Shown here in pieces: positions 27,682 to 39,550 of a stretch of DNA of 39,647 nt; the first letter of the stretch is position 1; each line of letters opens with the position of its first letter. A program made the position numbers and the translations under genes. This stretch comes from Thermoplasmatales archaeon SG8-52-3. GTDB lineage: Archaea; Thermoplasmatota; E2; DHVEG-1. The stretch covers positions 1 through 39,647 of the forward strand of contig LSSG01000058.1 in assembly GCA_001595915.1 (NCBI GenBank), written 5' to 3'. Under the pieces are notes generated by a model. It ran no database searches and was not told the DNA's origin. It saw only the letters and a program-made list of their open reading frames with translations.

Positions 27682-28747
27682 TTTCTTCCCTCGAAACAAT
27701 TGAATATTTTACAGTTTCATAATGGTGACAAGCAACTTGATGATTTTTTTCTACTTCTTTAAGAGGCGGATCACATTCTTTACAAATATCGGTTTTATAT
27801 TTACATCTAGGATGAAATCTACATCCCGATGGCGGTTCAATAAGATTTGGAACAGTTCCAGGGATAATTTCTAATCTTTTTCTTTCTTCTGTAATCTTTG
27901 GTATTGCTCTCATTAAACCTCTTGTATAAGGATGGTCAGGGTTATCAAAAATTTTTTCTGTTGTCCCTATTTCAACTATATAACCTGCATACATAACTCC
28001 AACACGATCACACATTTCAGCGATAATTCCTAAATTATGGGTAATTAACCAAATTGCTGTACCAACACGTTGTTGTAATTCTTTCATTAAATCAAGGATT
28101 TGTGCTTGAACTGTCACATCCAATGCAGTTGTTGGTTCATCAGCGATTAATAAATCAGGATTGCATGCAAGCATCATTGCAATCATAACCCGCTGTCTCA
28201 TTCCACCACTGAGCTCATGAGGATATTGTTTAGCAACTTTTTTTGGTTCAGATATTTTAACAAGATCAAGTGCATTTATTGCTTTTTCAAATGCTTTCTT
28301 TTGGATGGCTTTTCTTATTTTCTGCTTTTCCCATATATTATACCATGGTATCTTCTGTTTTTGCTCTGGAAAGATTTCATGTAACAATATAACCTCTGCT
28401 ATTTGATCCCCTACATTATAAACAGGATTTAATGCAGTCATTGGTTCCTGAAAAATCATTGAAATTTTATTTCCACGTATTTTTTGCATTTCTTTTTCAG
28501 TTTTTTTAAGAAGATTCTCGCCTTTTAAAAGAATGGAACCTTTCAAAATTTTCCCTGGAGGTTGAGGAATAAGTTGCATAACAGAGAGTGCAGTAACGCT
28601 TTTTCCGCATCCAGTCTCTCCTATTAATCCAAATGTTTCTCCTTTCATTATATTGAAGCTAGTTTCTTCAAGAGCTTTTACTACTCCTTCATAGGTATAA
28701 AAATAAGTTTTAAGGTTCTTAATCTCTAATAATGGTTTATTTTCTAT
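27653..28747 (-). CDS. Oligopeptide/dipeptide ABC transporter ATPase (DppD/OppD-like); N-terminus extended, probable ATA start
   Basis: GETGCGKSVTAL; SGGMRQRVMIAMML; in-frame upstream ENKPLLEIKNLKTYFYTYEGVVKALEETSFNI missing from ORF track; SD-like AAGGTGAT upstream. Confidence 0.9.
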   Translation of the reverse strand: MENKPLLEIKNLKTYFYTYEGVVKALEETSFNIMKGETFGLIGETGCGKSVTALSVMQLIPQPPGKILKGSILLKGENLLKKTEKEMQKIRGNKISMIFQEPMTALNPVYNVGDQIAEVILLHEIFPEQKQKIPWYNIWEKQKIRKAIQKKAFEKAINALDLVKISEPKKVAKQYPHELSGGMRQRVMIAMMLACNPDLLIADEPTTALDVTVQAQILDLMKELQQRVGTAIWLITHNLGIIAEMCDRVGVMYAGYIVEIGTTEKIFDNPDHPYTRGLMRAIPKITEERKRLEIIPGTVPNLIEPPSGCRFHPRCKYKTDICKECDPPLKEVEKNHQVACHHYETVKYSIVSREENGKDYCKRN

Positions 28748-28751
28748 GAAA

Positions 28752-29705
28752 TCACCTTCTTAATTTTGGATCGGTTATATCTCTTAAACCATCACCAAGG
28801 AGATTGAATCCTAAAACAACAAATAATATTGCAAGACCTGGAAAGGTTACATACCACCAAGCATGAAGCATATGTATTCTACCTGATGATATCATTAATC
28901 CCCATTCTGCTGTTCCAGGAGATGCACCTAGTCCAATGAAACTTAGTCCCGCAGCTACGAGAAGTACTGCTCCAAGATCTAATGTGATTTCTACTAACAA
29001 TGGTGAAAATGCATTTGGTAGGATATGACGGATGAGAATTCGTGGATTACTTGCACCAATGCTTCTTGCTGCCTCAACATATTGTTGCTCACGAACTGCG
29101 AGGACTTGACCTCGCATTAAACGAGCATATGTAGGCCACCATACAATAATCAAAGCTTCCATAATATGGTCTATACTTCGTCCTAATGCTGCTGCTACAG
29201 CCATTGCTAATATAAGATATGGTATTGCTAAAAATATATCAGTAATCCTCATCAATATTTCATCAATAATTCCACCAAAATATCCTGCAATTCCACCTAG
29301 AATAATTCCAATTAAAGTTGATACAGCAACTACTATAATGGAAATACGAAATGATGTTTGAGACCCATAAATAACCATACTAAAGATATCACGTCCATAA
29401 TCATCAGTACCAAAAAGATGCTCTCCACTAGGGGGTAGTAATTTCTGATCAAAATCAATATCCCATCTTTCTTCAGTGACTGTAGTACCCTGTTCGGTAC
29501 TTACTTTTACATAGGAGGGATGTTGACTTGCAATAAGTGGAGCAAACAAAGCAAGAAAAATCATTATAAGAATTAATAATAAACCAATCATAGAAAGAAG
29601 ACTTTTTCTGAAAAGATGACCCATGAATTTTAAATCCTTAATTTTTGATTCATGTTTTTTTAAGAAATCATCTAAAGCTTTAAAATGCGGAAGTATTCTA
29701 TCCAC
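28752..29705 (-). CDS. Oligopeptide ABC transporter permease (DppC-like)
   Basis: LFGTDDYGRDIFSMVIYGSQTSFRIS; EAARSIGASNPRILIRHILPNA. Confidence 0.93.
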   Translation of the reverse strand: MDRILPHFKALDDFLKKHESKIKDLKFMGHLFRKSLLSMIGLLLILIMIFLALFAPLIASQHPSYVKVSTEQGTTVTEERWDIDFDQKLLPPSGEHLFGTDDYGRDIFSMVIYGSQTSFRISIIVVAVSTLIGIILGGIAGYFGGIIDEILMRITDIFLAIPYLILAMAVAAALGRSIDHIMEALIIVWWPTYARLMRGQVLAVREQQYVEAARSIGASNPRILIRHILPNAFSPLLVEITLDLGAVLLVAAGLSFIGLGASPGTAEWGLMISSGRIHMLHAWWYVTFPGLAILFVVLGFNLLGDGLRDITDPKLRR

Positions 29706-30720
29706 CTCCGAGTTTAACCCGTGGATCTACTACCGCATAAAGGATATCAACAATGAGATTTGCTGAAACATAAATAATTGCGATGAGTATTGTAAAACCC
29801 ATTACTGCATTAAAATCAAAACCTAGAACAGCTGCTGCAGCAAAACGTCCCATACCTGGCCAATTAAAAATTGTTTCAGTTAATACAGCACCTCCTAAAA
29901 GCCCGCCAAAAGCAAGACCTGTGACTGTAATAGTTGGAATTAAAGCGTTTCTTAAGGCATGTTTAAAGATAATACTACGCTCTGAAAGACCTTTTGCTCT
30001 ACCGGTACGAATATAATCCATACCCATGACTTCTAACATACTGGACCTTGTCATACGAAGAATCAATGCAAGTGTTGCAAATCCTAAAGTAAATGCAGGT
30101 AGTATGATATGATATAAAGACGAACCTAATGTTTCTAGATTGCCAGTTAAAATACTGTCAATTACATATAAACCTGTAATTGAGGATGGTGCGTCCATTC
30201 CAATTCCTAAACGTCCTTCTAAAGGTAAAATTGGTATCTGATATGCAAAACTATATTGAAGCATGAGTGCTAACCAAAAAATCGGTAAAGAATATCCAGC
30301 AATCGCAATAATTCTTGTTATATGATCGGATAATTTATTTCTTCTTATAGCTGATATGATTCCTCCAACAATTCCCAGAGGAATTGCAAAAAACATTGCA
30401 AAAATTGTTAATTCAAAGGTAGCTGGAAAATATTGAGAGAGACTATCAGATACTGGTCGACTTTCCAAATACGATTTCCCAAGATTAAAATGAATAATAT
30501 CATTTAAATAATAAAAATACTGCATCCAGATAGGCTCATCAAGATGAAGCTCTTTAGTTATTCGTTCTATAACATCAGGTTGTGCTTTTGGTCCACCTGC
30601 AAAGGCTCGTGCTGGATCAGAAGGAATAACATGGGAAACAGTAAAAGTAATAATAGTAACTCCAATAAGTACTGGTATTAGGAGTAATAGTCTCCGAACT
30701 ATGAATTCCCATGTCTTCAT
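29698..30720 (-). CDS. Oligopeptide ABC transporter permease (DppB-like)
   Basis: FIVRRLLLLIPVLIGVTIITF; YIRTGRAKGLSERSIIFKHALRNALIP. Confidence 0.94.
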   Translation of the reverse strand: MKTWEFIVRRLLLLIPVLIGVTIITFTVSHVIPSDPARAFAGGPKAQPDVIERITKELHLDEPIWMQYFYYLNDIIHFNLGKSYLESRPVSDSLSQYFPATFELTIFAMFFAIPLGIVGGIISAIRRNKLSDHITRIIAIAGYSLPIFWLALMLQYSFAYQIPILPLEGRLGIGMDAPSSITGLYVIDSILTGNLETLGSSLYHIILPAFTLGFATLALILRMTRSSMLEVMGMDYIRTGRAKGLSERSIIFKHALRNALIPTITVTGLAFGGLLGGAVLTETIFNWPGMGRFAAAAVLGFDFNAVMGFTILIAIIYVSANLIVDILYAVVDPRVKLGGG

Positions 30721-30743
30721 AATTTAAAAAATAAAGAGGGGGT

Positions 30744-32405
30744 TTATTCGTAGGCTTTGTAGTAATCGTAGAAGTACCATTCACGAACTGGGTTATATGA
30801 ATAGTTTTGTACCCAATCCCTCCATGGTCTAATGTACTGTCTCTGACAAATAAACAAGAATGGAGGTTCTTCTATATAGATGTCATATGCTGTTTCATAT
30901 GCAGCCTCTCTCACATTTGTATCTGCTGAATATTTTCCTTCCAATATTTTCTCGAAAACTGTATCGTTTGTATAACCTGTATTAAATGTATCAGTTGCCC
31001 CAACAAATGGATCTATATAGTCATCAGGATCATTATAATCTGGTCCCCATCCAATAAACATTAGATCCCAATCATCTGTAGTATACATACGATGTAAAAG
31101 TTGTGGCCATCCTTCTGCTATAACTGATGAAAGAATTCCAATCTCATCGAGTGCACCTCTAAACATTACTGCCATTTTTTCTCGTTCAGAGTTTCCTGCG
31201 TTATAAAAAAGTCTTATTGTTCTACCATTAAAGCGATAAAGTGTACCATCTAAATCATAATTTTTGGTATAACCTGCATCGTCAAGAATCTGTTCTGCCA
31301 TTGTTAAATCATAATCATAGACAGGCTGACCATTATTTTGAGTTTCATAATATGGCATACCTACAGGTATTGCCCCAGGTAGTCTACTAGCATAACCATT
31401 AAAAGCATTTTCTATTGCTGAATCGTAGTCAAACGCATAACTTAATGCCTTTCGCACTTGACTATCAGTCAAATACTCATTGTTGCTTGCTTTTGTGTTT
31501 ATAGCACAAAGTACAACATCGTAACTATCAAATGGGTTTACAACTATTCCTTCTTCTCCAATTACATCCTCAAGGTTAGAATAAGGTACATATGTAAAAT
31601 CAGCATCTCCATTTTTCAAGGCTAAAATTCGTGTTGCAGGTTCATCTGCAAATTTTATGACAACTTTGTCAACATGATTTCCTTCCCAACCACCCCAATA
31701 ATTCGGGTTTTTATTAAGGACGATTTCAGTTGCACGTGTCCAATGGTCAAGCACATAAGGACCTGTTCCCATAGGATGTAATTTCAAATATTCATTTTCT
31801 TCTCCTTCAACAACACCACCGTTTGCCTCTACATAGTCTTTATCAACAATTGAACCTATTGTATATGGTAATAGAGCTAAAAATCCACCATAAGGTTGTG
31901 TAAGTTCAATTTGAATCTCATAGTCATTAATGACTGTAGTGCTATTCGTATCCATACATTGTGCAAAAATCCAATCCACACCAGATTCAGGTGCCCCCAT
32001 CGTTAAAACTCGATCAAAAGAATATTTAACATCTTCTGCAGTAAAATCATTACCATTAGAAAATTTTACATTTTGACGTAAATTAAATGTCCATGTTAAT
32101 GAGTCATTTGATACTGACCAGTCAGTTGCAAGTAGAGGATAAAATGTTTTCGTATCGTCTCCTCTATATGTAACTAGTGTCTCATAGATTTGAAAAATCG
32201 GTTCAGAAGAAGCAGTGTCATAACAATCCGCAGGGTCAAGTGTTTTTGCATCACCAATAGTATATCTTACAAGTGTTTTTGGATTTTTTATTTCAGCTTT
32301 TTCTTCTTGTTCTACACATCCACTAAAACATAGAACGATAAACATAGCACTTAGAAAAATTGCGATAAAACCAGCTTTCTTTTTTACATTATTATCTCTC
32401 CTCAT
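30744..32405 (-). CDS. Peptide ABC transporter substrate-binding lipoprotein (SBP_bac_5)
   Basis: Lipobox CFSGC; DAKTLDPADCYDTASSEPIFQIYETLV; FSNGNDFTAEDVKYSFDRV. Confidence 0.94.
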   Translation of the reverse strand: MRRDNNVKKKAGFIAIFLSAMFIVLCFSGCVEQEEKAEIKNPKTLVRYTIGDAKTLDPADCYDTASSEPIFQIYETLVTYRGDDTKTFYPLLATDWSVSNDSLTWTFNLRQNVKFSNGNDFTAEDVKYSFDRVLTMGAPESGVDWIFAQCMDTNSTTVINDYEIQIELTQPYGGFLALLPYTIGSIVDKDYVEANGGVVEGEENEYLKLHPMGTGPYVLDHWTRATEIVLNKNPNYWGGWEGNHVDKVVIKFADEPATRILALKNGDADFTYVPYSNLEDVIGEEGIVVNPFDSYDVVLCAINTKASNNEYLTDSQVRKALSYAFDYDSAIENAFNGYASRLPGAIPVGMPYYETQNNGQPVYDYDLTMAEQILDDAGYTKNYDLDGTLYRFNGRTIRLFYNAGNSEREKMAVMFRGALDEIGILSSVIAEGWPQLLHRMYTTDDWDLMFIGWGPDYNDPDDYIDPFVGATDTFNTGYTNDTVFEKILEGKYSADTNVREAAYETAYDIYIEEPPFLFICQRQYIRPWRDWVQNYSYNPVREWYFYDYYKAYE

Positions 32406-32632
32406 AATTCACCCTCTTTACCACCCTCTATATTAAAAGGTCATAATAGTAAGTTATATAACATTTAATAAATTTTTCATTTAATTTTAGAAAATTGATA
32501 AAGTAAATATTAAAAAATATTATATTACTAATTTGTTTACATAAAAAGTTATATGCAATTGATTTATTTTGTATTTTTAATGGATGTTTAATAATGGTAA
32601 AAAATAATAAAAAATTTATTTTAGGAGTGTAA

Positions 32633-34831
<2,199 letters not shown>

Positions 34832-34858
34832 CATTAATATATAAAAATTACAGAGCAT

Positions 34859-34940
34859 CTGAATTGTTATGCAGAAATAAATTAATTTAGTAATTTGTGC
34901 TAATATTTATTTATAGCCTAGCAGGGTATGAACAATTCAG
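34859..34940. repeat. Inverted repeat CTGAATTGTT…AACAATTCAG with nested AAATAAAT/ATTTATTT stem; possible ncRNA or 3' structure
   Basis: 10-bp perfect arms at 34859-34868 and 34931-34940; TATA-like ATATATAAAA at about 34836. Confidence 0.4.
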
Positions 34941-34958
34941 TAGTTGAATTTCCATGTG

Positions 34959-34981
34959 AACTTTTACAAAAATGAAAAGTT
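34959..34981. terminator. Hairpin AACTTTT/AAAAGTT between convergent katG and the minus-strand gene
   Basis: 7-bp arms, 9-nt loop. Confidence 0.3.
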
Positions 34982-35009
34982 TGAGAGGTTCTTCTTAACA
35001 TAACTTGTT

Positions 35010-35765
35010 TTATTTATTTTTATCTTTATCAAATTTCTTAATCAATGGAGAAACAACTTCTTTATTAAAATATGCAAGCTCTTTTTCAATTCTCTCTATT
35101 TCATGCCATGAAGAAGGACCTGATGATGTTATATAGGCTGTTCTTGCTGCCATAAATTCAGCTTTGAGTTGATTAATGAAATAAAGTCCGAAGTTATTTA
35201 TAATTGCATCTCTTGATAATCCTAACATTAAACCCAAATGAATTTTTGGATATTTTGACTTGCTTATTTCAAGCCAATCCTCAGGTTTTATGGAATTTAT
35301 TATTTTTTCCTCATCAATTTTTCTTTTCTTAATGTTTTTTAGATATTTCTTTGCAGATCTATCAATTTCTTCGTTTAGCAAATTATCATTGATACTTGCT
35401 CTATATTTTCCTGGATTTTTTAAAATCGCCTCATAAAAAGCCTGATCTTTGATATATTCTTTGTCAAGATGTTTAATGTATGAGCCTTTAGATGCAAAAA
35501 CCGTTTTTAATGGAGGGTTACTAGTGTTAGATAGATTTCTTTCCCGCATTCGAAGATCTTCAAAAGAATTTTCTCGAATTTTTGGTAGTGCTTTTTGTTT
35601 TAGGTTTTTATTTTCAATACAAAATTCGGTCCAACCAACAATATCATATTGATACTTACTAATTGCATCTTTTAATAATTTACTAAATCCTACCTTCTTT
35701 TTGAATATACTTTTTTTAATTTTTACCAATGATTCTTCTTTTTTCATTATATTCTGGTATGCCAT
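35010..35765 (-). CDS. Hypothetical basic protein
   Basis: 251 aa Lys-rich ORF, no family recognised. Confidence 0.7.
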   Translation of the reverse strand: MAYQNIMKKEESLVKIKKSIFKKKVGFSKLLKDAISKYQYDIVGWTEFCIENKNLKQKALPKIRENSFEDLRMRERNLSNTSNPPLKTVFASKGSYIKHLDKEYIKDQAFYEAILKNPGKYRASINDNLLNEEIDRSAKKYLKNIKKRKIDEEKIINSIKPEDWLEISKSKYPKIHLGLMLGLSRDAIINNFGLYFINQLKAEFMAARTAYITSSGPSSWHEIERIEKELAYFNKEVVSPLIKKFDKDKNK

Positions 35766-35805
35766 TTGACCTAAAATAATAAAATACTCTATTTTATAAT
35801 TGCTG

Positions 35806-37356
35806 TTACCATAAAGGTGTCTGAAAATATGTGAAATCTATTCTATTCCAATCATCGAAATCATTTTTTCCACGACTTCCATCAGAAAAATCAACCATTC
35901 TATATATATAACCATAATTCATGACACTTTTATAAGGTCGCCATTTCAACCAGTTCTTCTTAAAAGTATTACTATCAGGATCATCACAACCTGGAGTATT
36001 TCCATTGAAAATTCCAAGAGTATGACCTAATTCATGCATATATGCACTTGCATAGACTATTTCTCTACTAAAAAAAGGGTATTTTGATTTTCTTTCCATA
36101 CCCACAGCCGATATTTGAAATGAATCTATTACTGGTTTTATTCTTCCTGAGAATCCAAAACCAATAGGTCCATCAGCATTATAAATTAATAAGCCATAAT
36201 GAAATACTCCAAATCTCCAGTTATCTTCATCTTGATGTAAAAAATAATTCCAGTAAATGTCTCTTATTTCCTCAATTGTAGAAGAGTCATCAAAAGGTAT
36301 GATTTCACCACCACCCATACAACCATCATCTAGATACAATACAATATTTTGACGATTAAATACTGTATTTAGCAACTCCTTTGATTCTTGAGGGAATTCA
36401 GTTATCTCACTATTTGGTCCTTCATCCATTACATCTAATTCAACAAATAAATCCTTTCTCCAAGGATCTGAACCCCATTTAGATGTTAGATATTCTTCAT
36501 AATTAGATAAACCATCATTATCTGAATCCAAATTAATATGATCTTCCCAATTAAAGGGATCATACCATTGGATATACTTATATTCAAATGTATTGTAATC
36601 CCAAACTATTGATTGCCCCCATTTATATTCCCATTCTATTGGTACAAAATCTTTATCATCATCTCTTCCTCTATCATCAATAGTTGGATCAGTATGATAA
36701 ATTTCTGTTTCAACCCAATATGATATTCCATCTTCATCAAAATCATTCTGATAGATATTAAACCATAGTTCGCAATCATAATCATGTTGATATATTGAAC
36801 CATCATCACAGCCGTTTAGACGACCATAACCACTTGGATCGGCATTTATATATAATTTTTCTAAATAATCGTCTCCAATCCATCGATTATATTTTAAATT
36901 ATAACGAAGATCAACATCTTTATTATCATTACCTTCTCTATTAAAACCACTTATATCACATTTTTTATCTTTTCCTATATTCCAATCCCATAACTGTATT
37001 TTTATATCAACCCATTCTTCATCCTCAGGAACATTTGCGGTAACATTCCAGTCTGGGTCATATATGTATTTTTCATTTCTAAAAATTGGGCTTGTATATA
37101 TTTCATCATTAATCCATAGTTTAATATAAAAATCTGGATTTCCTAATAAATCAATATATTCTATTTTATTAAGATGTCTATCAATTTTTTCAAGAGACCT
37201 TATTTTTAATAATTCAAATGTTACTTCAAGATCAACCAAAGGATCAAGATCTTCTGATTTTTCAACATTAATGGAGTGTACATTTATAGAAATATTAACT
37301 ATTAATACAAATACTAAAATTGTAATTTTTATAATTTTTACTTTAGACGATATCAT
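35806..37356 (-). CDS. Secreted metzincin-like metalloprotease with acidic Ca2+-binding-like (TSP3-like) motifs; start likely 37356
   Basis: Signal peptide; YMHELGHTLGIFNG + Met-turn-like KSVMNYGY; DSDNDGLSNYEEY. Confidence 0.75.
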   Translation of the reverse strand: MISSKVKIIKITILVFVLIVNISINVHSINVEKSEDLDPLVDLEVTFELLKIRSLEKIDRHLNKIEYIDLLGNPDFYIKLWINDEIYTSPIFRNEKYIYDPDWNVTANVPEDEEWVDIKIQLWDWNIGKDKKCDISGFNREGNDNKDVDLRYNLKYNRWIGDDYLEKLYINADPSGYGRLNGCDDGSIYQHDYDCELWFNIYQNDFDEDGISYWVETEIYHTDPTIDDRGRDDDKDFVPIEWEYKWGQSIVWDYNTFEYKYIQWYDPFNWEDHINLDSDNDGLSNYEEYLTSKWGSDPWRKDLFVELDVMDEGPNSEITEFPQESKELLNTVFNRQNIVLYLDDGCMGGGEIIPFDDSSTIEEIRDIYWNYFLHQDEDNWRFGVFHYGLLIYNADGPIGFGFSGRIKPVIDSFQISAVGMERKSKYPFFSREIVYASAYMHELGHTLGIFNGNTPGCDDPDSNTFKKNWLKWRPYKSVMNYGYIYRMVDFSDGSRGKNDFDDWNRIDFTYFQTPLW

Positions 37357-37465
37357 GATACACCACTCAATTAACATCATTAATTTATATTTAATATTTT
37401 ACATAAAATCTTATTACAAAATTGTTATAAATACTTATTTTAACTTTATATATTATTGTTTAAAA

Positions 37466-37553
37466 CGGACCTGACGGGTTAGACCTATTTTACAGGAGGG
37501 ACACTGTATTTAGAGGGGTTATTTTTGTTTATCTCCAGAGATCTGTTGGAGAA
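37466..37553. repeat. GC-rich structured intergenic element, copy A
   Basis: CGGACCTGACGGGTTAGACCTATTTTACAGGAGGGACACTGTA…ATCTGTTGGAGA; matches copy B. Confidence 0.75.
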
Positions 37554-37557
37554 ATAT

Positions 37558-38751
37558 CTAATAAGATTCTTTTTTGTGTGTTTCTTTTATAAAATATAAT
37601 ATTAATAAAGTTAAACCAACTGTTAATGCTGCATATAAAAAGAATTTATTATAGCCAAGAATAATAATTAAACTACCACTTATCATAGAAATACCGATCA
37701 TTCCCAGGTTGCCGATACTTGCCATTATAGAGTATTGTGCTGCACCGACTTTTGGATTTGTAATATCCATCATTAGTGCTGCAATTGCAGAATAACTAGA
37801 TGCACCTGTCATAAAGCCAATAATGCCATAAATAATTCCAAGTTTTTCCCATGTATCTGCAAAAACTAATAATGCTAATGAAATCAAAAGTCCTGCTAAT
37901 GTAATATATGATATCTTTTTTCGACCCCACTTATCAGCTAAAAATCCTCCAAGTAACGCCCCAATAATAATTAAAATGTAATATATTGAAGTAAGAGATC
38001 CTGTTTGTATTTTATCAAGTAAAAGTACATTGGTCATATATTCTGGAATAATGAATCTTAGCATTCCAAAATTTAAGCCTAATACAAAGAGTAAAAATAT
38101 AACAATTTGTGTGTTCCTCTTCTTGAATTCCTTTATTAATAATGGTTTTACTGTTCCTTTTTTAATTTCTATTCTATCTTCTTTGACATATAATGGTAGG
38201 AAAATTGATAGAGATATAAGAATAGCCGTTGTTATAAAAACCATTTCAAAACCAAAATAAGTTGCAATAAATGCTAATAGAATACCACCAAAGGCAATTC
38301 CAAAGAAAATTCCTGTTGACATTGCCGCATTTACCTTTCCTCTCTCATTTGTTTTTGTGGTCTGAATTGCCCAAGCATCTGCTGAAACATCAAGTAAAAT
38401 AACACCAGCATGTCCAATGAAAAGTAAAAGAGTAAATAATATCATCGAACTAATTGGATCAACAAAAGCTACCATTAATATAGATATTGCGCCAATTGCC
38501 CCGCCAATAATAATAAAAATTTTTCTTCCATATCTGCCAAAAAAATCAACAGTTGGCCCTAAAATAAACTTAAGTACCCAGGGGGACGAGACTATACCTC
38601 CAACAAGAGCAGTTGTAGAAATTGAAATATCCTTTTCTGTGAAGTATAATACTATAATTACAGATGCTAAAGCATATATTAAACCTTCAGAAAAATACAG
38701 ATTTCCAAACAGAATATATTTCAAGAAAGGGTGTTTGGAAAGTTCAAGCAT
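37558..38751 (-). CDS. MFS transporter
   Basis: 12-TM-like; LVGGIVSSPWVLKFILGPTVDFFGRYGRK; GGFLADKWGRKKISY. Confidence 0.9.
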   Translation of the reverse strand: MLELSKHPFLKYILFGNLYFSEGLIYALASVIIVLYFTEKDISISTTALVGGIVSSPWVLKFILGPTVDFFGRYGRKIFIIIGGAIGAISILMVAFVDPISSMILFTLLLFIGHAGVILLDVSADAWAIQTTKTNERGKVNAAMSTGIFFGIAFGGILLAFIATYFGFEMVFITTAILISLSIFLPLYVKEDRIEIKKGTVKPLLIKEFKKRNTQIVIFLLFVLGLNFGMLRFIIPEYMTNVLLLDKIQTGSLTSIYYILIIIGALLGGFLADKWGRKKISYITLAGLLISLALLVFADTWEKLGIIYGIIGFMTGASSYSAIAALMMDITNPKVGAAQYSIMASIGNLGMIGISMISGSLIIILGYNKFFLYAALTVGLTLLILYFIKETHKKESY

Positions 38752-38855
38752 AAGATAAATAAAATCTTTGTAAAAGATATAAGTTTTACCATAATATATT
38801 AGTTATTAAATAATAACTTTGGTAATTTTTCCTTTTTAATATGAGATAACATCAA

Positions 38856-38945
38856 CGGACCTGACGGGTTAGACCTGATTTACAGGAGGGGCACCGCATA
38901 AAATGGGGTATTTTCTATATTTGAATGCTCTATCTGTTGAGATAT
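38856..38945. repeat. GC-rich structured intergenic element, copy B
   Basis: CGGACCTGACGGGTTAGACCTGATTTACAGGAGGGGCACCGCA…ATCTGTTGAGA; near-identical 5' 36 nt with copy A. Confidence 0.75.
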
Positions 38946-38973
38946 TATGTGATACTCAATTTTAACATATCAA

Positions 38974-39249
38974 TTACTCTAATCTAACATATCCAACTTC
39001 TCTTTTAATTAAATCAATGATCTTTACATTTTTATTTTCTATTATATAGATGATTCGATAGTTCCCAACTCTTAAACGATATTTCTTTGGATGAGTATCT
39101 ATCAGTGATTTAACATCACAATTTGGTTTAGATGTGTAAGGATCATTTTTAAGTTCTTTTAATGATTTCCGTATCTTATTTTGGAAAGATTTTTTAAGTT
39201 GTTGAAATTTTCGTTGAAAAGTTGTTGAAACTAAAACTGAATAACTCAT
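38974..39249 (-). CDS. RelE/ParE-superfamily toxin
   Basis: KKYRLRVGNYRIIYIIENKNVKIIDLIKREVGYVRL. Confidence 0.87.
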   Translation of the reverse strand: MSYSVLVSTTFQRKFQQLKKSFQNKIRKSLKELKNDPYTSKPNCDVKSLIDTHPKKYRLRVGNYRIIYIIENKNVKIIDLIKREVGYVRLE

Positions 39250-39253
39250 TTAT

Positions 39254-39439
39254 TCACAACTCATCAAGAGGAATAAATTCATCATTTGCAAGAATCTTAT
39301 TCCATTCATCGTCTAATTTTTTCCAGGCGAATCGTTTTAATAATTTTCTTATGATTGAATCGTAGGTCTCTCCTTTTGTGCCTAAATCAAGTAAAGCTTT
39401 TTTCGTTTCTTTTGTTACTGAAATTGTAGTATTGGTCAT
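39254..39439 (-). CDS. Antitoxin (VapB-like/RHH-type)
   Basis: TTISVTKETKKALLDLGTKGETYDSIIRKLLK; 4 bp upstream of the toxin gene. Confidence 0.82.
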   Translation of the reverse strand: MTNTTISVTKETKKALLDLGTKGETYDSIIRKLLKRFAWKKLDDEWNKILANDEFIPLDEL

Positions 39440-39550
39440 ATTATCACATATTTTATAATTATTATAATAATTATAACTGCTATAGTATTTATAATTTTTT
39501 GTTCAAAACAGCATAGATTTATTTTTCTAGTTTTAACAGGGGAAAACCAA

